From positions 1,240,001 to 1,304,000 of the forward strand of contig VTFK01000152.1 in NCBI GenBank assembly GCA_009617715.1: DNA of 64,000 bases, read 5' to 3'. Positions 1-10,370 of this stretch are shown here, in pieces; position 1 is the first letter of the stretch, and each line of letters begins with the position of its first letter. Position numbers and translations under genes: made by a program. The notes under the pieces are model-generated. The model did not search any database and was not told where the DNA came from. It saw only the letters and a program-made list of their open reading frames with translations. The DNA comes from Plectrocnemia conspersa. Lineage: Eukaryota; Arthropoda; Insecta; Trichoptera; Polycentropodidae.

Positions 1-1078
1 ATGCAGCGCTTATAATGCAGCGCTCTTTTGACACACGCTCATTTGTGTGCGCTCATTTGTGACGTTGCCAATGTTTATATATTAAAAAAATTAACCAATA
101 TTAATTTTTAGTTTAAAACACCAACAAGAGTAGTGCAAAAATTATTATCATTTTAATTTGTTTTTTTAGATATGAAGTAAACATAATACAAAGTAGCATA
201 ACATATTTTTAACAACATCTTTCAAAAACATATTATTTATATTCATAAAATGATATTTTCCCGGTAATTATATTCATACATGTAGGAAAATGTTGTTTAA
301 TGTCTGAGAGACTAAATATTATATTTCCTTGAATTTGTACATGCTTATATTTTGCGGAAAAGTTATACATCATAAGCCGCGAGATGAAAACAGCTAACAA
401 GTAGGCTTGTGTTGAGATTTTTCCGGCAAGAGCGACAGCAACTCGTTCGCAGACTCCGCACTAACTATTTACAATAATTTATGCCCTAAATATGCAAGAA
501 TAAACACTTAACCCAAAGGCCGGAGATTAAGGGAGGACTAATAGCGTCGAAATGTTTTTTTCTTCTTCGGCCCTCCGCACCACTCACACCCCTCGGAGGG
601 TGGGATGATGTAGTGGCGTGTGCGTGTGCCGGTTAAAAAGGGCGGCCCATTACGCTCATTTCTTCCCCGTTCGTGTCCCGGCCATGCTTTATTTACATTC
701 TTCACCTTCTTTCTTAAATGAAAGTGCTCCCGGGCGATGTGTCAACGCCGTTATACGCCGGGACGTGCTCCTTTTTTTATTGGCATTGTAGCCGTTTTAT
801 TGGATACAGGCTTTTAGCGTCGCGACGTCTAGGGGCTTTGTTTTTTGGCCTCCATCCGCCGCGAAAATGTATGCAAATTATCAATTTCCATGGCGGCGAG
901 AGAGGTTAGTAAAATTCGGCGAGGTAATTTGCCCGGGTTTTTTTTAGCTGTTGTGTCATTTTTTTATATAAGGTGGCATAGTCTTGGCGTTGTTGTTATT
1001 GCGCCCGTAAATTGGATCAAATTGGCGTATTGTGTGTCATATTGTACCTAATTATGTAAAAACTGGTTAAAAATATTT
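1..1078. other. Gene-free start of window with a GC-richer island (about 540-960)
   Basis: The first bases repeat ATGCAGCGCT twice within 25 bp, followed by two GCTCATTTGTG units, suggesting the edge of a repeat that continues off the window. The rest is AT-rich. Around 540-960 the composition shifts to a GC-richer island with CpG-containing words. Short open frames there overlap in different registers and show no recognisable protein. I see no promoter or splice pair that would make a gene. Confidence 0.5.
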
Positions 1079-1079
1079 A

Positions 1080-1370
1080 GAAAAAGTCGCTGTGTTACAG
1101 GATCGTACACATAAAAGAAAGTTAATTAAAATTAGGAAAGCAGAAGAAAAATCGATGTCTGACAAATGCAAGAGAAATCTTTAAAATAAACACAAAAGAT
1201 AAAAATGGCAAAATATTCTGGATATAGAATATAAACTGAAACGTTGGAAGGAATACATTATAGAGCTCTTCGATGATGATAGAGAAACTTTGCATATTGA
1301 TAATGAAAAGTTCATTCAGGAAGAATGTTATAAAATTGTAAAAAACAAACGGAAAATCAGTTGGGCATCA
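1080..1370 (+). mobile_element. Decayed non-LTR retrotransposon (linker before reverse transcriptase)
   Basis: Reading the plus strand from about 1226 gives the peptide DIEYKLKRWKEYIIELFDDD and then more than 25 further open codons. The KLKRWKEYxxEL block is typical of the segment between endonuclease and reverse transcriptase in several LINE clades. Upstream, another frame carries a basic stretch (HKRKLIKIRKAEEKSMS) that fits the same linker, so the copy is frameshifted. No endonuclease or RT catalytic motif remains, so it is a fragment. Clade cannot be decided from this piece. Confidence 0.6.
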
Positions 1371-1388
1371 TTTATGTATATATATGTT

Positions 1389-2100
1389 ACAGTAAATGTG
1401 TATTTTTCAGCTTAAGTGTTACAGTGAAATCCTGACACAACTGCTCTAAAATATCTGTTAAGAAACGGGAGGAAGAATTTATTAGACGAATGACTAGTAA
1501 TTGAGTAGACGTATTAGCTCTGAGTGTAAGTGAGTGTCTCTTCATTTCTTTCCTATATATACTTAAAATGTGACGCATTTGTTTTGTGATTATTTTTTAT
1601 TGTTAACACGAGTCAACTATGCTTTAATTGTTCCTTTATTAAATGTCAAAATTTTGTCATCTTATTATCCTTCTTATGGTTGATAAAGATATTCAAAAAT
1701 CAATCTATTGTTTACACCAGTTAAATCTCGCTGCCTCACCTACAAGGCCTCCACTGACATCATCCCTCCGCCAGTTTCTCCACCACCGCTCAGAGAATAA
1801 CAACCTCGCTCATCATAGTTTGTCCCATTATGTAAAGCTAACTAAAAAATTCTTATCGGTTTCCAACAGCGTCTTTCTAGCTGCGAAGTCACACCCCTTA
1901 GAGTTAGGAAACCTGTATTGTTAGAAAACTAAAAGTAGTGACCCCGACGTGATATGAACACGCAATGTTTAACACCTTAAATTACAATATTATTGCATAG
2001 TACAGTATATACTATGAATAATATGGGGCTCTTTCTATTTTAATTTATATTAGAAAAGGTTTTTTATATAAAAAAATACATAATATAAAACTTACTTAAT
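1389..2100. other. AT-rich, gene-free; short fold-back family scrap at its left edge
   Basis: The 22 bases at 1389-1410 match the segment just outside the right arm of the fold-back element at 2276-2298 with one indel, so a piece of the same family probably lies here. The rest, including an open frame of 93 codons at 1643-1924, has low complexity and no recognisable motif. Confidence 0.4.
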
Positions 2101-2121
2101 AAAGTATTTTATAATTATTTC

Positions 2122-2320
2122 TATATTAAACTCAATTTGACAGTTGCGAAACGTCCGTTTCCTGTACTCAAACTAAACCTAATTAACGTTCAAAAACTAT
2201 GGTTAGTTTTAAATCTATCAATGTATCAAGTAGTATTTGGTTTGGGTTTAAACATCAAATATACGTTTCGCAACTGTACAGTAAATGTGTATTTTTCCAG
2301 CGAAGTTACATTTTTTACTA
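2122..2320 (+). mobile_element. Fold-back / MITE-like element, family A copy 1
   Basis: Two arms face each other: GTTGCGAAACGTCCGTTT near 2143 and its complement ending CGTTTCGCAACTGT at about 2277, with AAACYCAAAC-type sequence just inside each arm. The same arm and the preceding AAACTCAATTTGACAG block recur at 46.97 and 61.46 kb, in partial form at 25.36 kb, and inverted at 13.6 kb. No coding capacity is seen, so it is a non-autonomous fold-back or MITE-like family of unknown superfamily. Confidence 0.65.
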
Positions 2321-2358
2321 ATAAAAACGTATTCGAATCAATCACTACTTCTGTGCGA

Positions 2359-2658
2359 TTAACCCTTTATGTGCTAAATTACCAACGTAATTCCAGCCAT
2401 TGCAATTAAAAATTACAAAGGCACAAGTTGCTTATGACAGTCTTGGCGACGTTGAAAAGTTAACATTTAATTTAGCCTATTTTGAATGCTATAGAGTGGT
2501 AATAATTTTAAACGTTTCTCCGTAGATTGCTCTCTATACCTAAACAGTCTTGCAATGTCATTTCAAAGCATAAATGGGAGTTTTTGTGAGAGCTTTGTGG
2601 CAATACAGTCGCGACTCGACTGAGCTTCGTACGACGTCCGTGGCATACAAAGGGTTAA
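2359..2658. mobile_element. piggyBac-type MITE, 300 bp
   Basis: The element begins TTAACCCTTTATGTGC and ends GCATACAAAGGGTTAA, so the termini are inverted repeats starting TTAACCCTTT and the TTAA target-site duplication of piggyBac transposons is intact at both ends. The interior has no significant reading frame, so it would need a transposase supplied elsewhere. TTAA plus CCC ends are diagnostic of the superfamily. The family assignment is good; autonomy is excluded by length. Confidence 0.75.
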
Positions 2659-3049
2659 GTACATTGTTATCCATTTTATTTTAAAATTTTAGTGGTGTTC
2701 TTGCTCTAGAATAAGTCATGGAATGACACGTTTTAATGGTGATATATGAACGGAGAGATTTTTAAACCCGAATTGCAGTTTTACAATACTCAATGGGATT
2801 TGGCTTAGGGAATTGTGTCAATATTTAAAAGTTTAACTATAAGTTGGATATGATATTTATAAATTAAAAGATAAGTAAAAATATCTAGAATTTGCTTTAG
2901 CTCAATTAAATTGCTATACGCAATATATTATATCTTTTTTATTAAATATTTCCATAAAAAATATAGCTATGATCGTTTTTAGAGGCACTTCAATGTGGTA
3001 CTAGCGCTCTTGTATTCATACTACTTGTGTAGTGTTAATAACGATCTGA
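2659..3049. other. AT-rich, no feature seen
   Basis: Short runs of A and T with no open frame, hairpin or recognised repeat. Confidence 0.4.
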
Positions 3050-3131
3050 AAAGTATGATTTTGTATGAAACATAAGAATGCCAAACTTTATCAAAAGCCT
3101 TTTCAAAATCAACGAGGACAGCAACGACGCG
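3050..3131 (-). mobile_element. Reverse-transcriptase fragment of a LINE
   Basis: The minus strand reads VAVLVDFEKAFDKVWHS, the reverse-transcriptase block that carries one of the catalytic aspartates (the D of the F-D-K/E-AFD motif region) followed by the conserved WH. Only about 25 codons are recognisable, flanked by unrelated sequence, so it is an isolated relic. The DFEKAFDKVWH wording fits CR1, L2 or Jockey-like elements. Confidence 0.7.
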
Positions 3132-4300
3132 TATGTTTAAAAATCCAACTTTTTTCGCCTTGCGTGCGTCACTAGGCATTTGGATTCATTATGCAGGGCT
3201 TTAATAATACTTTTGGAAAACTTGTAAAAGAGCTCGACCCGGCTCTCCCGTTTGGGAATTATTCAACGAATATGAGATTTGCGTTGCGTAATAATACAAT
3301 AACCGTAGTAGCAACGAAAATAAAACACGCAATTATTCGGCCGTTAAGAACAACATTCGCCGACGAAGAACAAAACGTACGCACTCCTACCCGACATACG
3401 ATGAATAAGTAATGCGCAAAAGGACCCACGGAACAAACCGATACAATCTCCTGGGAGACTTATCTCGGAGCCGAAAAACGTTGTAGATACAACGACCGAC
3501 ACATGTATCTACAAACGTACTACATACGTGAGTGGCAATTTATACGTCCGGGGAGGCGTAATTATTTTTTTTGGTATCCATATTTGAAATTCAATACGGC
3601 CGACGAGAAATAAAATAACTAGAACAACAACAGCGTAACAGCGCCAACTATGGAAATCGGTTTCAGTTTCATAAATATTTAACTTGCCTCTTCGGGGTGT
3701 GTTACTCGCACACAGCATCCAGGTATTACATTACGCATATTTCCCACTTAATCTCGTCTCGCGTGTAACTCGCCGTTTTCACTCCACTCGCGAGTGTATT
3801 ATACACATAAATTAATTATTAACGGCGCACTCTACGGTTCGAATTTGGCAATTTGCAAATTGGACCGGTGTTGTGGTATGTGCGCTGTGGGTTGCAAAAA
3901 TGTGATGATTTTATAATGGGCGCGTATGTTTTATTAAAATAAATATAATATTTGTTGTAGTTTTGTTTTTCAAATTAATGTAATTGTTTTTATTTTTTTG
4001 AAAAATCGATTCAGTTCTTCGTTATTTTTAGATATAAATTAAAAGATTTCGCTTAACAAAACGAATAGTCAAATCGACATCTCAGAACCTCCAGAAATTC
4101 CACAATAGTTAAGCAGACTTTTGAAAGCCATCAGTTATCATAAATTCCCAAAAAATCCTTTTTAATTATCGGACGATTGCCCAACGCGGGACTGAAAATG
4201 TAAGCTTTCATCAAAGGATGTGGAGCTGATTACTAACACGAGTGGCTCTCAATTAACAGTGAAACCTCGACTAACGAATGACTTGACTTGACTTACGAGC
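3132..4300. other. Gene-free stretch with GC-richer island (about 3140-3880)
   Basis: The island contains many CpG words and open frames of 69-73 codons on both strands, none with a recognisable motif or a splice context. From about 3900 the sequence returns to AT-rich DNA. It may be a regulatory or conserved non-coding block, but nothing in the sequence alone proves it. Confidence 0.35.
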
Positions 4301-4312
4301 AATGTCTCGACA

Positions 4313-4374
4313 TACCGGTATTGACATTAATATTATTTTAATCATTTAAAATAATAATATTGTCAATACCGGTA
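4313..4374. repeat. Near-perfect inverted repeat with ACCGGTATTG ends
   Basis: TACCGGTATTGACA at the left is the exact complement of TGTCAATACCGGTA at the right; the inner arms are AT-rich and also pair, with a loop of a few bases. The ACCGGTATT word recurs at 49.44-49.49 kb, which suggests the terminus of a small DNA transposon family. Confidence 0.7.
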
Positions 4375-4482
4375 ATACTGGTATTGAATGTTTTATACTT
4401 TTAATAGAATTATATTATATAAATGACTAATATTTTTTTAAATATTTTAAGGATGAATTCAGAAATGTAGAACGATAAAATC

Positions 4483-4560
4483 TGCACGATAGATTAGTGG
4501 TATAGTCAGTGACGAATTTCCGGAGTACCTGAGTTCGAATTCTATATATACCTTTGTGTT
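4483..4560 (+). repeat. tRNA-like pol III promoter sequence, possible SINE head
   Basis: GATTAGTGGTATAGTC at 4492-4507 resembles a tRNA A box and GAGTTCGAATTC at 4531-4542 resembles a B box, at normal spacing. The acceptor stem does not pair and the anticodon arm is poor, so this is not a functional tRNA. A decayed tRNA-derived SINE is the simplest reading. What follows is AT-rich and does not reveal a SINE body. Confidence 0.4.
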
Positions 4561-5635
4561 TATTAATTTCTATCGTGTGAGATTGGAATTAGTGATTATT
4601 ATATAATGTTAATTCCGATCGATCATCACAGATTAGGTTTTACCAGATTCTCCTAATTTCACGGATGAATATTGTGATGATTAATAAAATATAGCTAGGT
4701 CATTGTATTACTAATATATATAAAAATAATAAGTGTATGATTTATTTCTATAAATATCCCTTTTTCTATAGATTTTGTTTTTTCACTATAAAGTAATACC
4801 ATATTTATATTTATAAACACGGTAAACTTATATACGACATAAGCTTCTTTCACGCTTCGAAGACGTTCATTAAAAAGTCCCTAAAATACTGATTTATAAA
4901 TATTATATATATACATGTAACTGGACGCGATAAAAATAAAAGCGATAAAATTAGCCCTCGGGGACGGAGGAGCGCTCATTCCGCGTCGTCACCCCATCGT
5001 AAGATTACTTCTTGTTTATAAACAGGTTTGGGTTAAATTCCCAAGCGCCAACTCCCCGACAGCAAAACCCCGAAAAATGAACTTCTCGACAAGCCAACAT
5101 CCTGACAGATCAAAATATATTATAATATGCACAAAAAACCTAAATATCTTTTTGTGTATGTGTTAAAAAATAATGTAAATATTTTTTTTAGAAATTAAAT
5201 TATTTTTTCTCTTTGTAGTGTTATACATAATACTAAGCACTTGAAATGAGCTTTCAATTATTGTATTCCTTTTTTTATGTAGCATTAATGGTTCACGAGT
5301 GTACATGAACGAATGTTCGTTGGGTTGGGCCTAGCTGCGGGGCACAGGTCCGAAATTAGCATAGCACATCAAAGGGGCGCACGCCCCCGGTTACCGTGCA
5401 AAAGCTTTAGTCGTTTGAGTGCCTCGAAAAAATATATGCGTGTGTTTCGACTAAAAGCTCTGGAAACTATATATGTCTAGATTTGATTTTCACACGTGAC
5501 ATCACAATAAGTATTGCGGGTGAAATTATTTAACCGTAATAAAATGCTACACGTGTATTTTTTTCATGTATTTGTGTGGTTTTTTATAATAAAACTATTT
5601 TTTTAATTTTGTGGTTATTTACAAAAAAAATATTA
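4561..5635. other. Gene-free stretch
   Basis: Mostly AT-rich. Two small GC-richer patches lie at about 4925-5110 and 5310-5470. The second contains GGGCGCACGCCCCC and AAAGCTTTAGTCG with a distant complementary CGACTAAAAGCTCTGG, a weak inverted pair. No reading frame of interest. Confidence 0.35.
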
Positions 5636-5668
5636 AAATTCATATTTAATTTAATTAAATATGAATTT
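5636..5668. repeat. Perfect AT-rich palindrome, 16-bp arms
   Basis: AAATTCATATTTAATT is followed by one base and its exact reverse complement. It lies just upstream of a LINE 3' piece. It could be a cruciform or a recombination scar; no terminator role is expected in this genome type. Confidence 0.7.
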
Positions 5669-5689
5669 CATAAAAGTGAAGTACTCCTC

Positions 5690-6092
5690 GTTGTTGAGAG
5701 GTTGTATCCGTATTTTTTTTATCCTAGTGCCTTTTTGCTAGGAGCTTTGGGTTATAATTCATTACATTCTCAGCGTAGCGTTTTTTTAACGCAGCAGTTT
5801 TTAAATTTGCAAAAGGATGATGTCGTCAATCTGTCAATGCTCAGCTACTTTTAGCTGCGAGCTTTAGTCCTAGAGGGTCGCGATCGCGTCCCTTATTCTT
5901 GACCGTCGCAGATAGGACTCCAGCACTTGAAAACGCTCTGCTTGCATGATCCATCCAGCGTTTCAACGAGCTTCCCAATTACAAGGATGTTTATGGCGAT
6001 AGTTATGAATACCTGTAAAAATATATCTTGGAGTGTCCGCGCGGAACAACTCAGTCTCAGATTTGTAATAAAGAAATATACTGACTGACATC
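5690..6092 (+). mobile_element. 3' end of a LINE ORF2 plus 3' UTR (pseudogenised)
   Basis: Two adjacent plus-strand frames make up the carboxy end of a LINE ORF2. The first (to 5852) includes YPSAFLLGALGYNSLHSQRS. The second (about 5850-6018) includes RSRPLFLTVADRTPALENAL, then a stop, then SIQRFNELPNYKDVYGDS. Both resemble the region after the reverse transcriptase in CR1/L2-like LINEs. One frameshift and at least one internal stop disable it. After the final stop come AATAAAGAAA and a TGACTGAC tail near 6085, consistent with the 3' terminus of a 5'-truncated insertion. Confidence 0.7.
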
Positions 6093-6382
6093 GCTTTATC
6101 GGTATTCATTTAATATGCCACAAAATCATTATTCATAGCATTTCTAGTATTGTTTTGGATATAATAGTAACACTACCATTGATATATAACGTAATAGAGG
6201 AAACAATATGCTTCGAATAATTGATAATTGCTACAGAGCCATTGCTGCTAATTCTATTCTCCACATGAACGCTTATTGACTGTCAATGTCGCAGTTTCGC
6301 AAAGTAACTTGAACATAGATTGTAAAGATGAGCCCCCCCCCAAAAAAAAATGATGTAACAATTACAACATGTATTTAAATAA
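6093..6382. other. AT-rich, gene-free; C9/A9 homopolymer pair
   Basis: Nothing recognisable apart from adjacent C and A homopolymers near 6332-6350. Confidence 0.4.
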
Positions 6383-7140
6383 CGCGCATAACTTAAAATG
6401 AAAAATTATATGCTCAATATTCTACTCTGTAAATCGTATAGTTTTGTATTAACGGTGCATATTAATACACGTAAACAAATGAAATATATTCAATTATAAT
6501 AATAAAAATAAAAATTGAACTTGATTGATTTTTGAGCCGCCGGTAATGCGTTCTGTTGTTTCGACCAATGAAAAATAAGCATTCAAATATAAAATAAGAT
6601 GGCCGACAGCACCATAACAACACTTTTAAATAATTAATATGTATTATTAAAATTTTCATTTATTCGTCATGTGACTGAATATAAATAATCGGATTGCAAA
6701 TTAACCAGGTGTGTTATAACTGTGAAAATTAAATATATTCATAATGTGTGAGGATTAGAAGAATACATTGATTAAACTAGATAAACAATCATTTAACAAT
6801 CTTCGTAATGAATTCCCGGCGACAGGCTCCGAGGCCGAAAAGTGAGTTTTTCTTTTTATAATATATAAACATTATCATTGCTTCCGATTTAATGCAGAAT
6901 ACATTGATTAATTTAGATAAACTATCATAAACAATCTTCATAATGAAATCTTCAATTTTTGAATTCCCGGTGACGGGCTCCGAGGTTGAAAAGTGAGTTT
7001 TTCCTTTTATATTACATATTACATTATCATTGCTTCGGATTGAATGCACGTATACGTTAGATTTGACTGAATATATACTTACTTGACATGTAATATATAC
7101 TTAGTACGTATTAAGTTTGAGGTTAATGTCGATCAAACCG
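6383..7140 (+). mobile_element. Interspersed repeat family D, copy 1
   Basis: This ~760-bp stretch is collinear with 54,232-55,078, from CGCGCATAACTTAAAATG at the left to TTAATGTCGATCAAA at the right. Inside, a ~110-130-bp unit ending GGCTCCGAGGCCGAAAAGTG is present twice (about 6760-6860 and 6896-7008). Open frames in it are not shared between copies, so it appears non-coding. No terminal inverted repeat is obvious. Superfamily unknown. Confidence 0.65.
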
Positions 7141-7440
7141 TATAAATGCTAATAAAACGTATTTTTTTATCTATTGATATTTGGGGATACTATCTTTTAC
7201 GACTTTCTTCCAAATAAAAGTTCAAGTTTTTTCGATATAAGCTGTTCGTAAATTAATTGCATATTTATGATGCAAATTAACTACACAAACTGCAAAAAAT
7301 CGTAATATATTTTTGAACAATGTAGCGACTAAAGAATATTTATATTATTTAATATTAATACATTTATTCCTCGGTAAAAAATATTGCTAACTTTAATTTA
7401 AATTACTGCTAACAATCAACATATGTTGAAATTTGAATTA
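7141..7440. other. AT-rich, no feature seen
   Basis: No reading frame, hairpin or repeat recognised. Confidence 0.35.
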
Positions 7441-7695
7441 GTTTATTGGCCGTGCCAACTATGACCGAAATTCGCAGAATTCTTTCGTTGACCAAAACAA
7501 AATAAGAAAAAAGAAGCCCACACTTTATTATCGTTTAACGCTTATCTCGAAAACAGGTGTGCGTCATAATTTTTTGTGAAGTTCGAGTTACGTTTTTGTA
7601 TTTGCCATTTAAAGTGCAGAGATTTTATTTCAATCTTTCCAATAATTCGATGCGGTTAATTTATTTTTAATAATATATTAGTACAAATTAAATTT
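7441..7695 (+). mobile_element. Partial copy of repeat family C
   Basis: CTATGACCGAAATTCG near 7460, followed by an AGAATTC, TTTAACGCTTATCTCG and GTTACGTTTTTGTATTTG order, matches the middle of the family C copies at 17.4 kb and 60.2 kb. Neither terminus is clear here, so the copy is internal or truncated. Confidence 0.55.
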
Positions 7696-9789
7696 TGAAC
7701 AGAAAAAGTTTGAGATAACAGTAAATATCTAGAAAATATATCTCGATTTGCTATTTTTCTCGAGAATATTTTAAGTAGAAACATTTATTAATATTCTGAA
7801 TTAAACCTGCAAGTCATTCGATACAATAAACTACGATTAAACAAAAGTTAACCATGCATAATAACGGGAAAAAATGTCTTATTATTGAGTTGTAATGTAA
7901 TATTTTTCATTAATTTTACGTTCAGTTACGTTGATGAAACGTAATATTTTTAACTGAAATTTTTATAGCATTCTGTGTTATTTTTCTGCGACGTAGGAAA
8001 TTAATGTATTTCCCCTCGTAAATATTAGGATTGTATCGATCTTGCGCTTGAGTGCAGAGGCGAATCCGGTAAACCCCTCGCCGCGTCCCCGGGTTAGGTC
8101 TGAAATTGAATATAAATACTCTTCCGCCTTGAAAAATAATTTCATCTCGTGTTTTCATTACATTTTTGAAGAGGCGCCCGCCATTTTTGCTTCCCTTCCT
8201 GCCCGCCTGTCATATAATTGTATCTTATTTCTTGATATCCTTTCAACCACTGCTCAGATTTGAATATGGAAAATAATATATTTAAACTTCCAGCTGCACT
8301 TAACCCTATGATAAAATCCCGGCACAGTGAACCCATTCACTACCTTTGCCACCTACGCATTAATATTCATCGTCCAGGTGTACCGCCTTTCATCTATCCC
8401 TTCGCTTACCATACGCGCGCCTTTGCCCTATCCGAAGATTAATGTTTTAGTACATCTTTTTATGTTAAAAGCCAACTACAGAGTTCGAGAGTTCACTAAT
8501 TACAATTAGCCTGACTGAATTTTCTTGCTACCGAAATCTAATTCGCGATTAGTTGTCAGACACACGCAACGCTTTTGTCCAAATCAACTTATTAAACATT
8601 AATCAACGGTCGAGCTTTCGCTTATCTCTCTCTAGAATAGTGTCTTTTTAAAAATGTTTACTTCAGCTCAGCCAAAACCGGCGATTGTCTCATCAAGATT
8701 CTTTCTTCTTATTTTATGTGTTTTTTATCTTGGTCACAGAAAGCGGGCGATTGTGGTATAATCTCCCTTCTGGGATTATGCTTTTACCTTTTCTTTCTCC
8801 TTATTCGTATTCAAAAAACAGTAGCAACTTAATGGCGCCGAGGGATGGGACGAGGCGATAATTCTATCAACACAATCAAAATTTGTGTAATTAACCTGTC
8901 GGTCGATTGTACTTATTTTTCTGGTTTAAAATTATAACGTGAACCAAAATTATGTAATAACGCGCTCTCGTTTATAAAATGTATTTAAAGCATGAATTAA
9001 TCACGAAATTAAGACGAGATATAAATATTTTATTTTGTTTTGTTTTGCAAGAAACGCACGAAAGTATAAGTATACGTACATAATCCCTGAATATCCATAT
9101 CAATCAAATGCTCATATATAATATTTGGTATACCGAAAAGTTATGCATTTTTTATTGCCCATTATAACTGACTGTCAGTTCCAGTTTGGTTTCCCGATTT
9201 GACGAAGGTTTTTTGCTACGTAAATTGAATGAGTGGATTCTAGTGTTTATCCGTCTTTTCTGAACTTTTGATGGTTTAAATATATAGTTGGATGATATAA
9301 AGGATTGACTTGAAACTGAAAAATATAATCTATCTGACGTTATGTCATGTTGTGTCCTTTTTAAAATATGATAATTGAATAGAATATTGTACGTGCATAT
9401 AAAATAAAAAGGCAAAAAGAGTTATATTTTTCCTAAATTGAAAATTTAAAAAAATTGCTTATTAGCTTTTAAATCATGTATGTATTATAACTATTTTTAT
9501 TTTAATTATCTATAAACAAGTTTGTTTGTAGTCAATCAAAGTTTGTTTGTGGACAAAAAATCGGCCCCCTACAATTTCTAGAACATAAACTCAATAGGAA
9601 CACTTAACTCTTATCTGCACATTTTTGCAGTCCAGTGATTGAAAAACACTGATATACTACACTTCAAAGTACTCGATCGAATACAGTTAGTTACATATTA
9701 ATAATGAATTTTTTTTTCTAATATAGTTATAGGCACAGAAAATTTCGAATAATATTTTTGCTTTTCACTTATATGTGTATGCGGTTTAA
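7696..9789. other. Gene-free stretch with a GC-richer island (about 8040-8440)
   Basis: Overlapping short frames on both strands at 8040-8440 have no recognisable motifs. The remainder, including an 87-codon minus frame at 9152-9415, is AT-rich and unremarkable. Confidence 0.35.
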
Positions 9790-10370
9790 TACCCACTTCG
9801 GCACCTCGGACAACCTTTGACAACGCTTCTGTCGAAACGTCAATTTAAATCCCGTCAAGGAGAACCTTTCAGATGTTAATAAGCTTAACTGCTCTCGTTC
9901 GGTTGCGGCCGATTTTTTTATTTCTGCCTCCGTTGGTTCGACTTTTTCTTAAGGCTCCCGTCGCGTCGTTGCGAAGAAGTCGTCAATTATTAATTGGATC
10001 CGATTTTGCGCCAAATTTTCCATTGTGTTTTTCCGGGCGGGCCATTTATCTCGCATTGTTCAATTGCGCGCGCAAAACGTATCTATCGAACTGTTCGGCG
10101 CGCGCTTTTATTTTATTTTTTCTCTTTCTCTTGACGAGAGAGATTTTTCACCGGAGACCCTTTGTAGCGCGCGCCTCTAATTTCGGCGCAATTCTTAAAC
10201 GATGGGCGAAAAAAAATAAAACAGTGTTATATCTTTTAAGGGTGAAACAGCGATCTGCAGATGATACCTTCAAACGTGTGAATTGCGCCGCGAACCGTGA
10301 AAATTCGTAGGGTACCTCACTTAATTAAAGACTGGCGCGATTGGAATTTTGATTGTTATTTACGCGTGCG
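9790..10370. other. GC-richer island with a 145-codon open frame of doubtful coding value
   Basis: The plus-strand frame 9873-10310 begins with ATG and is the longest non-transposon frame in the window, but its translation is a hydrophobic/basic mix with no family resemblance. CpG words such as GCGCGC are frequent; AT-poor DNA has fewer stop codons, which can explain the length. No acceptor, donor or polyadenylation context marks it as an exon. More likely a conserved non-coding or CpG-rich block. Confidence 0.3.

Noticed and set aside
9873..10310. 145-codon plus-strand open frame as a gene
   Set aside because: It lies in a GC-richer island where stops are rare, has no recognisable motif and no splice or promoter context.
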